A DNA stretch of 10,153 bases from positions 1 through 10,153 of the forward strand of contig JAIESS010000113.1 in NCBI GenBank assembly GCA_019745755.1, read 5' to 3'. Below, in pieces: positions 1 to 7,436 of the stretch. The notes under the pieces are model-generated. The model did no database searches, was not told the origin of the DNA, and saw only the letters and a program-made list of their open reading frames with translations. Every line of letters begins with the position of its first letter. The first letter of the stretch is position 1. Source of the stretch: Alphaproteobacteria bacterium. Lineage in GTDB: Bacteria; Pseudomonadota; Alphaproteobacteria; Paracaedibacterales; JAKBAR01. A program made the position numbers and the translations under genes.

Positions 1-472
1 ATCTAAGCACATATTGCATTGTTTCATCAAAAGTATACCCTTGATTCTGATCCGCTATATTCATTTTAAAAAGACTTTGGGTCATTTCACAAAAGATAAT
101 AGAGTGGTCTTGGTTGTTATCGTTATATGACGGGAGAATGGTTTGAACTGTTGACCACGGAAATTCTGAGCTCTTTGCAATGATGGCCATGGAGGCAAGA
201 AGAAGGGATACATTCGGATTTTGATCCACCGATAATGTATTGGGGAAAAGCGCATCTTTATGCATAGGATTATAGACAATGCCTGAAATAAGTGACGCTG
301 CTTGGTCAATGTTAGTATTCGTGTCTTGAATGCATTGATTCACAATGAGTTTTAGGGCCATTTCCGGGTTGTGATGGAGATATTCATCGATGCTTTTGGA
401 TGCTGTTGCACCATAGGATAGACCTATCATGAGAATGATGCTTGTGATGAAGTTTTTTATAAAATGAGTCAT
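1..472 (-). CDS. Exported protein of unknown function, C-terminal part beyond the left edge
   Basis: The reading frame is open from an ATG at 472 (complement) to the window edge, giving 157 codons with no stop, so the gene is partial. I do not recognise the family. The first 24 or so residues form a typical Sec signal peptide: a basic start (MTHFIKN), a hydrophobic stretch (ITSIILMIGL) and a likely cut after ATA. The mature part seen is mostly polar and helical in appearance, with a hydrophobic patch near residues 91-101 (SLLLASMAIIA) and two cysteines (QCIQD, FCEM). A ribosome binding site GGAGA lies 6 bases before the ATG. The gene starts 14 bases after the stop of the 871-residue exported protein, so the two are probably cotranscribed. 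Seen: frame, signal peptide, ribosome site. Inferred: export and a shared role with its neighbour. Confidence 0.75.
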   Translation of the reverse strand, partial: MTHFIKNFITSIILMIGLSYGATASKSIDEYLHHNPEMALKLIVNQCIQDTNTNIDQAASLISGIVYNPMHKDALFPNTLSVDQNPNVSLLLASMAIIAKSSEFPWSTVQTILPSYNDNNQDHSIIFCEMTQSLFKMNIADQNQGYTFDETMQYVLR

Positions 473-486
473 GATGATTCTCCGCA

Positions 487-3102
487 TTACGATTTCTTGC
501 CAAGATTTTCAATGTCTTGGATGGGATTCCACAGGAAAACAGTCACTAGATTTGCGATGTTATTCATGTCGATTCCTTCACTGTCACCGGGGATCATTTT
601 TTGAAATACCTTTTTATCCAAAGCCGTGACAGTGGAAAGAAATTTCTCAATATCGTCTTTCCTTAATTGAAGTTGTGATGTGATCTTTATGCCATCAACG
701 ATCTCACTGATGAGTGTTTTGATGTAGACTTGGCACATTTTCTTATGTTTTTGGATATGAGGGGCGTCTGTTGGAAGAGGAGTGAATTTCCCCAAAATCC
801 GTTTATAATCTTTTTGCATTAAAAGCTCATAAGCGATTTCTTTGAGTAAAAGCACCATGATTTTGCGTTCTGTTTTATTGGCACCACGCGAATCAATGGG
901 AAGATCTGGGTTTTGATTGCTGAGTTGGGATGTTAAGGTCTCTGCGATAAAGTCATGATCTCCCACACGTAGGGCTAGGGCTGTAAAAAGCTCAAGATAC
1001 CGTAGTTGGTTAAGATCGTCCGGCGTTTTTGTGTTGTCGCTGATTTCCTTTATATCGTCTAGAAATTTTTGGAGGGGTGGAATTTTACCTTTATACTCTT
1101 TAATATAAAGCCACATTAAGTACTCTTGAATAAAATATTTTATTTTACTTTCTTTATCCCACGCAACACTCTCAAGATTTGTGATGAGGCGCTTCTTCAG
1201 CGTGGTAAGCGCAATAGAACCGTCTTTTTCTAAAATATCAAGAGTTGTGATAGGGGCTTTTTGTTCGTTGAGGCGACGGCTTTGGTTGGCGACAATCGTT
1301 CCTGTGAGAGTTTGTGCTGATCCTGTAAGATTTTTGTCGCCACTAGCTATTCCTAGGGTTTTATAGAGATTAGACTCTCTCACTTTTTGTGAGGGGTTTC
1401 CTTCGGTGAGAGCTTTTAGAATATCTTCTTGCATGAAGAGAATAAGATGTGTTCGTATATCATCAATAACGACGTATTGGTCAGGGCGAATACAACTGAA
1501 GTAAGTCTTTATTCTTCCATTTTTTGCCTCATCAAAATAGGCTCGTGTCGATGCCCCTATTTTTCCTTGAAGGGAACTATAATCATCTTTTTCTGCAAGT
1601 TTAGAAAGGGTGCTTTGTCCCATTCCTGCCCAACCAGCATGCTGAGTCGTGGGGACCGTATTGTAATAGGTGAGAAGGGTTTGATCATCTTGAGCAATGA
1701 ATGCATCGAGAACGACTTTAATGCCATTTTGATATTTGCCTGATAGGGAACTTCGTATTGGAGAATTCATAGTGCCTCCCCAATACACGATATCATCAAC
1801 TTTATCTTTAGGGATAAAAAATTGCACAATGTTCGGGAAGTTTATATATCCTTTTTGTTGATAGCCCAAGTGATTTTGAATAGGTCGATCAGTAAATTTA
1901 TTTATGATCATTTCTTCATATTTATTAGGTGTTCTGTTTGTGCTACCCCCCATCCATGCTGGGTTCGGTGTAGTAATTACTGTGGATCCAGATATATCCA
2001 AATGGGGGTTAGCGTCATCGTAGATAGATTTAAAAACATCACCAATAGTACTGCTTGCTTGTCCGTTTACTTTAAAGAAGCTCTTAAACGAAGGGTTTCC
2101 ACCTCCAAAAATAGAGTAACTCGATGACATGACCTGTTTTGATGAGGGATCACTAACTTTTCCCACTAGAAGATCGCGAACAGTCTTAGGAATTTTATCA
2201 GGTATGATGGCCCTAAATTCGTCCGTGTCGACATCATCATGAGCAAAGCTTTTGATGTCAAAGGGATTTCCATTTTGATGGAGAAATCGGGCCATGAGAT
2301 CTTGGAAGAGGTACACCCCAAGTAATTTTGGTGTAGCACTTTGATAAAAGACAAAACAATCAGGGTTTAGTTTCTCGTTTACGAGTAAGTTTTGAAACAT
2401 AAAAATGTAAGCTTCATCACTCAATGGAGAAGGGTTATTTGGAGTATTATTGGGTTGAGGTGGTGTGCCACTATAAGCGTCGTTGTAATGGATATTATTA
2501 CTTGATATATATGTTATTTGACTTTTTAAAAATTGAATAAATTTTTGATCCCCCCACATTTTAGATGTCCATTGCATGGGGTAAGCGAGTGCAAAGAGTG
2601 CATTGTCTTTTCCATGATGAATGCGCAGGCTTTTTTCCAGCTGTGTCGGAACATCTTGAGTGAGCGCTAAAATCCAATCGACAATAGTTTTTCGAAGTTG
2701 TTCAGGTGTTTGATTTTTGAGTGTGAGGTTTTTGGTAATTTGGATACTTTTTTCAAAATTTAAGAGAATAGAATAGGCATCATCACTAAGCATTTTGCTT
2801 TTTTTTAATTTTGAAAGATTGCGAAGTCGTTTAATGGCAATGTCAATTTGAGCTTTTTTTTCAGGATAAAAATGATGGCGATCAACGATACAGGCCTCAT
2901 GAACAGCTTGATATAGAGCAAGCAAACGCTCACACACAGCCTTATAGGTGTATGTTGTTGTTTCAGCTTCATTAAGGACACTTGTTTTTACAAGCTTTTT
3001 GATTTCATCCGCAATCAAAGCTTTATTCCGTATTTCCTGGGCTCCGTAGCTGCTTCCCAAAAGACTCACAATTATAAAAACAAAGATCAGCCGGTATAAC
3101 AT
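487..3102 (-). CDS. Large exported protein of unknown function (871 aa)
   Basis: I do not recognise this protein or any catalytic motif in it. With the ATG at 3102 it begins MLYRLIFVFIIVSLLGSSYGA, a clear Sec signal peptide with a likely cut before QEIRN. The frame also allows a GTG six codons earlier, but only the ATG has a weak ribosome site (GAGA, 6 bases upstream), and it places the signal peptide at the N-terminus. Mature layout: a helical, lysine-rich section to about residue 200; a proline/asparagine-rich linker near 208-226; a glycine/serine/asparagine-rich middle around 325-395 (SSSYSIFGGG, NPAWMGGSTN); then a long, probably helical C-terminal third. There is no C-terminal membrane anchor or autotransporter-like end, so it should be released into the periplasm or beyond. 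It leads a two-gene unit with the exported protein downstream and diverges from metG. Function is unknown; a secreted effector or envelope protein are guesses. Confidence 0.85.
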   Translation of the reverse strand: MLYRLIFVFIIVSLLGSSYGAQEIRNKALIADEIKKLVKTSVLNEAETTTYTYKAVCERLLALYQAVHEACIVDRHHFYPEKKAQIDIAIKRLRNLSKLKKSKMLSDDAYSILLNFEKSIQITKNLTLKNQTPEQLRKTIVDWILALTQDVPTQLEKSLRIHHGKDNALFALAYPMQWTSKMWGDQKFIQFLKSQITYISSNNIHYNDAYSGTPPQPNNTPNNPSPLSDEAYIFMFQNLLVNEKLNPDCFVFYQSATPKLLGVYLFQDLMARFLHQNGNPFDIKSFAHDDVDTDEFRAIIPDKIPKTVRDLLVGKVSDPSSKQVMSSSYSIFGGGNPSFKSFFKVNGQASSTIGDVFKSIYDDANPHLDISGSTVITTPNPAWMGGSTNRTPNKYEEMIINKFTDRPIQNHLGYQQKGYINFPNIVQFFIPKDKVDDIVYWGGTMNSPIRSSLSGKYQNGIKVVLDAFIAQDDQTLLTYYNTVPTTQHAGWAGMGQSTLSKLAEKDDYSSLQGKIGASTRAYFDEAKNGRIKTYFSCIRPDQYVVIDDIRTHLILFMQEDILKALTEGNPSQKVRESNLYKTLGIASGDKNLTGSAQTLTGTIVANQSRRLNEQKAPITTLDILEKDGSIALTTLKKRLITNLESVAWDKESKIKYFIQEYLMWLYIKEYKGKIPPLQKFLDDIKEISDNTKTPDDLNQLRYLELFTALALRVGDHDFIAETLTSQLSNQNPDLPIDSRGANKTERKIMVLLLKEIAYELLMQKDYKRILGKFTPLPTDAPHIQKHKKMCQVYIKTLISEIVDGIKITSQLQLRKDDIEKFLSTVTALDKKVFQKMIPGDSEGIDMNNIANLVTVFLWNPIQDIENLGKKS

Positions 3103-3202
3103 AAAGATTCTCGTGGTCACTAGATTTACTTTATGTCCATTAAACCATCAAAAAGTTACTAAATCCTTAATGGTAGCATTTTCACTCTTCCCCAACTCTT
3201 CT

Positions 3203-3237
3203 CTTGACCATGAGCCTCCTGGACTTTTATGGTCAAG
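3203..3237 (+). promoter_or_regulatory. Probable metG promoter overlapping a 9-bp inverted repeat
   Basis: TTGACC (3204-3209) and TATGGT (3228-3233) are separated by 18 bases, a reasonable sigma-70-type pair that would start a leader of roughly 26 bases before the metG ATG. The same stretch carries a perfect inverted repeat, CTTGACCAT (3203-3211) and ATGGTCAAG (3229-3237). The right arm overlaps the -10 and the left arm overlaps the -35. It could be an operator or simply a coincidence of promoter sequence. It lies in the 163-base gap between two divergent genes and could also affect the exported-protein operon. Confidence 0.4.
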
Positions 3238-3265
3238 GCAGTCATTTGAAAACACGATACACTTT

Positions 3266-4777
3266 ATGAAACGCGAAACTTTTTACATCACAAGCCCTAT
3301 TTATTATGTCAATGATGTGCCCCATATTGGGCATGCTTATACGACACTGGCTTGCGATATGCTTGCGCGATTTTATAGGCAAGCGGGTAGGGACGTTGCT
3401 TTTTTGACGGGGACAGACGAGCATGGACAAAAGGTACAGCGTGTTGCCGAAGCAAAGGGCATTGATCCAAAGCTTTTTGTGGATGATGTATCAAAAACTT
3501 TTCGTATTCTTTTTGAAAAGCTTGGTATTTCAAACACTGTTTTTGCCCGCACAACATCACCGGATCATTATAAAGCTGTTCAAGATATGTGGAAACGGTT
3601 GAAGGATAATAACCAGATTTATCTTGGTTCATATTCCGGATGGTATGCTGTTCGGGATGAAGCCTTTTACGGTGAGGATGAAATTAAGGATGGCAAAGCT
3701 CCTACGGGAGCGCCTGTTGAATATGTGACGGAGCCCAGTTATTTCTTTAGACTCTCCGCATGGCAACAACCACTGCTTGATTATTATGAGGCTCATCCTG
3801 ACTTTATCGCTCCCGAAAGCCGACGTAACGAGGTCATCAGTTTTGTCAAAGGAGGGCTTCGTGATTTATCAATTTCCCGCACTAGTATCACCTGGGGAGT
3901 GCCTGTTCCGGGTGATGAAGCACACGTCATCTATGTATGGCTCGACGCCCTTAATATTTATTTGAGTGGCCTTGGTTATCCTTCCGATAAAGAGGCTTTT
4001 GAAAAATTCTGGTCCGAATCACTTCATATTGTGGGCAAGGATATTTTGCGGTTTCATGCTGTCTATTGGCCAGCATTTTTGATGGCTGCGGGCATGCAAC
4101 CCCCCAAACGTATTTTTGCCCATGGATGGTGGACGAAGGACGGTGAGAAAATCTCAAAATCCATCGGCAAACCCATTGATCCTGTGGAGATTATGGATCA
4201 GTATGGTAATGATGCCTTTCGCTATTTTGTGCTGCGGGAAGTTCCCTTTGGCAATGATGGCGATTATTCAGAGATGGCTTTTATTAATCGTCTGAATGCG
4301 GATCTTGCCAATACTTATGGTAATCTTGTGCAGCGAACCCTTGCCTTTGTGTACAAGCAGAACGAGGGTAAACTCCCCACACCGGGTGCTATGACGGCGG
4401 AGGATAAAACCTTGCTAGCCCTTCCTTCAACAATGCTGACTGATATGACAAAGCATATGGAGGCTCAATCACTCCACCGCGCAATAGAACGTGTGTGGGA
4501 GGGGCTTTTTGAGGGAAATCGGTACATGGATGTTCAAAAACCCTGGAGCCTCAAGGCGACGGATCCAGAACGCATGCAGACAATTTTGTATGTCTTGTGT
4601 GATTTTATACGGCAAATGGCCATTCTCTCATCAAGTATTGTGCCGGAGTTGAGTTCAAAGATTTTGGATCAGCTTGGAATTGCAATACATAAACGGGATT
4701 TTGATGCACTTGGTAAAAGCCTTACCCCAGGCGCAGACATTCTTGAGCCTAAGCCCCTTGTGCAAAAGGTAGTCTAG
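3266..4777 (+). CDS. metG: Methionyl-tRNA synthetase (MetRS)
   Basis: Cytoplasmic class I aminoacyl-tRNA synthetase that activates methionine with ATP and charges elongator and initiator tRNA-Met. The Rossmann-fold signature HIGH is at residues 20-23 (PIYYVNDVPHIGHAYT), and the KMSKS loop appears as KISKS at 295-299. TGTDEHGQKV and the VYVWLDAL-type box (VIYVWLDALNIYLS) are also typical. The connective insert, around EAFYGEDEIKDGKAPTGAP, lacks the cysteine pairs of zinc-binding MetRS, so this is the zinc-free form. The 503-residue protein ends after the anticodon-binding helical domain with no C-terminal Trbp111-like tRNA-binding domain. The frame stays open 51 codons further upstream to 3113, but that extension overlaps the divergent gene's start and the promoter, and the family begins at MKRETFYITS, so I chose 3266. 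No clear Shine-Dalgarno precedes this ATG. No strong terminator follows. Confidence 0.97.
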   Translation: MKRETFYITSPIYYVNDVPHIGHAYTTLACDMLARFYRQAGRDVAFLTGTDEHGQKVQRVAEAKGIDPKLFVDDVSKTFRILFEKLGISNTVFARTTSPDHYKAVQDMWKRLKDNNQIYLGSYSGWYAVRDEAFYGEDEIKDGKAPTGAPVEYVTEPSYFFRLSAWQQPLLDYYEAHPDFIAPESRRNEVISFVKGGLRDLSISRTSITWGVPVPGDEAHVIYVWLDALNIYLSGLGYPSDKEAFEKFWSESLHIVGKDILRFHAVYWPAFLMAAGMQPPKRIFAHGWWTKDGEKISKSIGKPIDPVEIMDQYGNDAFRYFVLREVPFGNDGDYSEMAFINRLNADLANTYGNLVQRTLAFVYKQNEGKLPTPGAMTAEDKTLLALPSTMLTDMTKHMEAQSLHRAIERVWEGLFEGNRYMDVQKPWSLKATDPERMQTILYVLCDFIRQMAILSSSIVPELSSKILDQLGIAIHKRDFDALGKSLTPGADILEPKPLVQKVV

Positions 4778-4901
4778 TTGTAATGATTTTATTCTACGTT
4801 ATTGCATTTTTATGCCTTCCTATTGATGTTTTTGGGAGACATTTAAGTAAAGAACAGTTTTATGATAAAGTGTAAATATGAAATTGATTTAGCCCCCCTA
4901 A
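4778..4901. other. AT-rich spacer between metG and the IS remnant
   Basis: No convincing gene or terminator. A 30-codon frame (4783-4875, plus strand) starts 6 bases after the metG stop and encodes MILFYVIAFLCLPIDVFG followed by a short polar tail. It could be a tiny membrane peptide or the stub of a lost gene, but it lacks a ribosome site of its own, and I do not call it. The left end of the decayed insertion sequence probably lies within this stretch, but I could not identify its terminal inverted repeat. Confidence 0.4.
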
Positions 4902-5347
4902 ATGATGCTTTGTTACAAGAAATGTTTCTCTAAGAATTACACAAAATCTGCCCACATTCCTGGCTTTCAACGCTATCGATGCGGAGATTGCGGATACCAA
5001 TTACGCCTACGAAACCTCGCGGTGTGGACCCTGCGCTGCGAAAGTTAGGGGTTCTTTGTATGCCCATTTTGGCGTGTCAATGTCAGGTGTGGCAGGGCTT
5101 TTCAATGTTTCTGTGCAGGCTGTCCTTAAGTAGATTCGCGCCGCTTCGGATCGCGTGGGGGAACCTCAAAAAAGTTCAGCAGAGGTCGTTCAAGTGGACG
5201 AAATATGGCATCTCGTTAACGGAAAAAAATAAAATTTGTCTCTGGAGGGCGATTTGCGGGCATACACGTCACACTCTCGGATGGCATCTCGGTGATTGTT
5301 CTGACAAAAGTTTAAGGCAACTTATTCAAAAAATTGATAATCATTGA
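4902..5347 (+). pseudogene. IS1-type transposase, decayed and truncated at the 3' end
   Basis: A DDE transposase of the IS1 kind can be read only by changing frame. Frame one (from ATG 4902) gives CYKKC...GFQRYRCGDCGYQ, the N-terminal zinc-ribbon and DNA-binding region. One base seems lost near 5001-5002, and the next frame gives TPTKPRGVDPALRKLGVL. Another base is lost near 5055, after which YAHFGVSMSGVAGLFNVSVQ, a helix-turn-helix, continues to a TAG at 5131-5133 where a tryptophan (LKWI) is expected. The same frame then resumes through EVVQVDEIWHLVNGKK, which carries the first catalytic Asp. A shift in the A7 run at 5223-5229 leads to the last part, WRAICGHTRHTLGWHLGD, ending at TGA 5345-5347. 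The rest of the catalytic domain, with the later Asp and Glu, is missing. It cannot make an active enzyme. The frame 4979-5347 looks intact but mixes real and shadow sequence. Confidence 0.85.
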
Positions 5348-5361
5348 GTCTTTTCAGACTC
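5346..5361 (-). terminator. Weak hairpin downstream of the phospholipase gene
   Basis: GAGTCT and AGACTC form a perfect 6-bp stem. Read on the minus strand, the loop is GAAA, a stable GNRA-type tetraloop. It lies 20 bases past the phospholipase stop and touches the last codon of the IS remnant. The T-run (six T) comes about 12 bases after the stem, not directly, so termination may be inefficient. It is the only candidate terminator seen for the minus-strand transcript before metG. Confidence 0.35.
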
Positions 5362-5381
5362 TTGTGACTACAGTGTTTAAA

Positions 5382-6425
5382 CTATGAATGCGATGCATTG
5401 AGATTAATAATAGAGCTGATCATATTGTTATCCTCCAGGAAATCCATCATCACAATATTGAGTTTTTTGTGTTCATTTTTCCAATTGGAGAGCCATGTTG
5501 GCATCAATTTTTTCACGATAAGAGCGTTGTCTTTGAGTGATTTTATGCCCCTATAAAAGGGGGTAAAACTTTTAACGATTGTCATTGGACTTGGTGTGAG
5601 AATCCCTTGGAGAACGAAAAAGCAATTCCCCCTATCCCTATTCATAATACTATCAAGGGATTTTTTGAGATCATCAATTTTATCCTTGTTAGGCCAAGGT
5701 GAACGAATTGCACTGGAAGGCCACAGCAGTGGATCCTTTTTAGACCATGAAGATTCCTTCATAGCGCCGCCCTTGTCATTATAGTAAAGAACAATCACCT
5801 GCCACTTATTATCCCAAAGATCTCCAAGAGTGACGGATGGACCGACCTTTGACGGTGCCATTTTGTCTCTAAATGTCGCTTTGATAAGATCAATAAGGTT
5901 TGCATTTTTATCTCCCACTTTGGGCGATACCATATTATAGAGGTGATTAAAATCAAGAATAATGATCTCTTTTGGATGATTGTCGAGAAATGTTTTTATA
6001 TCACGCAGAACCTTTGATAACTCTGAACCATAGAGCCCATGGCACGTATAGAATTTTTTCATGCTCTCTCGGTAAACAACGCGCATATCAAAATAGCGAA
6101 TGCCATCTTCTAATTGCTGTGATGCTGTTCTACCTTGAGCCTTGGACCAGTCTGCGATTTTTCCCACAATGGGTGTGAGTCTAAATTTATGCAGCGTATT
6201 GAGAAGCTGAAGAGCATCTGCTTCCTTCGCAAAGGTAGAGTTTCTATCAATATCATAGGTAATAGAATCATGAGTTCCTGGAATAATAATATCTTTCATT
6301 GATTTATTTTGAATATGGGGTGCCATTTTTTCCATCCACTGCGATGATAATTCCACTGAAAAAACATTTAAAGAGTGGAAGAAAGAAAGAAAAATAAATA
6401 ATAGACAGTTTATTGTAAATGACAT
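5382..6425 (-). CDS. Secreted PI-PLC X-domain (PLCXD-like) phospholipase
   Basis: Predicted phosphatidylinositol-specific phospholipase C, which cleaves the phosphodiester of phosphoinositides; the exact substrate is unknown. The protein has 347 residues. A hydrophobic signal peptide (INCLLFIFLSFFHSLNVFS) suggests export. The X-domain runs from WMEKMAPHI to the end: catalytic-type His52-Asp53 in IIIPGTHDSITYDID, then QLEDGIRYFDMRV (Asp113, Arg115), the second catalytic-type His129 in FYTCHGLYG, KEIIILDFNHLY, the strand DNKWQVIVLYY, and IVMMDFLEDN near the C-terminus. This order and spacing match eukaryotic PLCXD proteins over the full length as well as the bacterial enzymes. The frame extends to a TTG at 6485, but the ATG at 6425 has AGGG 8 bases upstream and exposes the signal peptide. 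It lies 93 bases downstream of motB on the same strand, with an AT-rich gap that may hold its own promoter. Activity is inferred from the retained histidines. Confidence 0.88.
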   Translation of the reverse strand: MSFTINCLLFIFLSFFHSLNVFSVELSSQWMEKMAPHIQNKSMKDIIIPGTHDSITYDIDRNSTFAKEADALQLLNTLHKFRLTPIVGKIADWSKAQGRTASQQLEDGIRYFDMRVVYRESMKKFYTCHGLYGSELSKVLRDIKTFLDNHPKEIIILDFNHLYNMVSPKVGDKNANLIDLIKATFRDKMAPSKVGPSVTLGDLWDNKWQVIVLYYNDKGGAMKESSWSKKDPLLWPSSAIRSPWPNKDKIDDLKKSLDSIMNRDRGNCFFVLQGILTPSPMTIVKSFTPFYRGIKSLKDNALIVKKLMPTWLSNWKNEHKKLNIVMMDFLEDNNMISSIINLNASHS

Positions 6426-6440
6426 TAATTCAACCCTGGT

Positions 6441-6478
6441 GTTAATATTAAGTAAAAGATTTTCTTTAGTTAATATTA
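6441..6478. repeat. Direct repeat GTTAATATTA upstream of the phospholipase gene
   Basis: The 10-mer GTTAATATTA occurs at 6441-6450 and 6469-6478, 28 bases apart start to start. The first copy is part of the self-complementary TTAATATTAA. Both lie 16-53 bases before the phospholipase ATG, where a promoter or regulator site would sit. The region is very AT-rich, so chance recurrence is quite possible. Confidence 0.3.
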
Positions 6479-6518
6479 TTTTCAAAAAATTAAAAAATGA
6501 TTAATATTTTTATATTTG

Positions 6519-7430
6519 TTAGATTTTTTCTTTTTTCTCTAATGCTTTCACCATATTCTGCTTGCTCTGAGGAAGAGGTTTTTTACGCATAAGGACGATA
6601 CTAATCCGACGATTTTGAGGAGAAAACGGATCATTTTTAACGAACGGATCTTTTGATTCTTTACCTACGACAGAAAGAAACCGTGTGTCATTGAGTCCGC
6701 TCTCTTCTAAGACGCGCCTACTTGCATTAGCACGATCCGATGAAAGCTCCCAATTCGTGTAATCTTTTGTGCTATAAGGTGTTGCATCTGTGTGACCTGA
6801 AATGGATATTTTATTTGGTACTTTTTGAATAATTTTGGACACATGTTCCAATAATTTTTTTGTGTGATCGTACATTTTACTGCTGCCACTGGGGAACATG
6901 GATTTTTCTTGTTGGTCAATAATTTGAATGCGCAGACCTTCCGGTGTTTCGTCAATGAGGAGATTGGATAGCCACTCTTTGAGCTCAGGATCCTTTTGAA
7001 CAGCAGACTGAAGATCTTTTTGAATGGACTCAAACGAGGCCTGCTCTGCTTGAAAAGTAGCTTCTTCTGCTTCCTCATCTTTGCCAGTTTCAGCTTGGGG
7101 GCCGCCGCTCCCCTTTTCTTGGGGTTTTGATTCCTTAATTGTCATGGCACCCATGGAAGACTGTGCCGTTTGTTCTGTGCTTGTAATAGAATCCCCCATC
7201 ATCACACCGCTTCCACCGCCAGCACGCTCACCAATGGTAATGGGGTCGAAATAATTGGCAATACCCCGTTTTTGTTCTTCTGAGGTAGCATTTAAAAGCC
7301 ACATCAAAAGAAAAAATGCCATCATAGCCGTCACAAAGTCAGCATAAGCAATCTTCCATGCGCCACCGTGGTGACCACCGTGGCCGCCCTTTTTAATCTT
7401 TTTGATAATAATGGGTCTATCATCAGACAT
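6519..7430 (-). CDS. motB: Flagellar motor stator protein MotB
   Basis: MotB anchors the flagellar stator to peptidoglycan and carries the proton-binding residue of the channel. The 303-residue protein has a basic cytoplasmic N-terminus (KKIKKGGHGGHHGG), then a single membrane helix AYADFVTAMMAFFLLMWLL whose Asp31 corresponds to the essential Asp32 of E. coli MotB. The plug and periplasmic linker follow, with a low-complexity acidic stretch (about 100-130). The OmpA-like peptidoglycan-binding domain spans about 165-282, with MFPSGSSKM, ISGHTDATPY and NWELSSDRANASRRVL. All key parts are present, so it looks functional. It starts 6 bases after the motA stop, with a weak GGA ribosome site inside the end of motA, which points to translational coupling. 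No other flagellar gene is visible nearby. Confidence 0.96.
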   Translation of the reverse strand: MSDDRPIIIKKIKKGGHGGHHGGAWKIAYADFVTAMMAFFLLMWLLNATSEEQKRGIANYFDPITIGERAGGGSGVMMGDSITSTEQTAQSSMGAMTIKESKPQEKGSGGPQAETGKDEEAEEATFQAEQASFESIQKDLQSAVQKDPELKEWLSNLLIDETPEGLRIQIIDQQEKSMFPSGSSKMYDHTKKLLEHVSKIIQKVPNKISISGHTDATPYSTKDYTNWELSSDRANASRRVLEESGLNDTRFLSVVGKESKDPFVKNDPFSPQNRRISIVLMRKKPLPQSKQNMVKALEKKEKI

Positions 7431-7436
7431 TATTGA

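Noticed and set aside
1181..2354. Several frames of 60-104 codons inside the large exported-protein gene
   Set aside because: They are shadows within a long, well-supported gene, with no ribosome sites or recognisable domains.
3113..3265. A 51-codon N-terminal extension of methionyl-tRNA synthetase
   Set aside because: It overlaps the probable promoter and the start of the divergent gene, and the family normally begins at the MKRETFYITS segment.
4783..4875. A 30-residue hydrophobic peptide gene directly after metG
   Set aside because: No ribosome site of its own, very short, and hydrophobic codons are expected in AT-rich spacer DNA.
5223..5230. Programmed frameshift in the A7 run, as used by IS1 elements
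   Set aside because: Two other frame changes, a TAG codon upstream and loss of the catalytic end show simple decay, and the shift here is of the +1 type, not the -1 type used by IS1.
4979..5347. A complete 122-residue protein
   Set aside because: Only its beginning and end match the transposase; the middle is the wrong frame of the same decayed gene.
6426..6485. A 20-codon N-terminal extension of the phospholipase starting at TTG 6485
   Set aside because: No ribosome site upstream of the TTG; the ATG at 6425 has AGGG at good spacing and is followed by a signal peptide.
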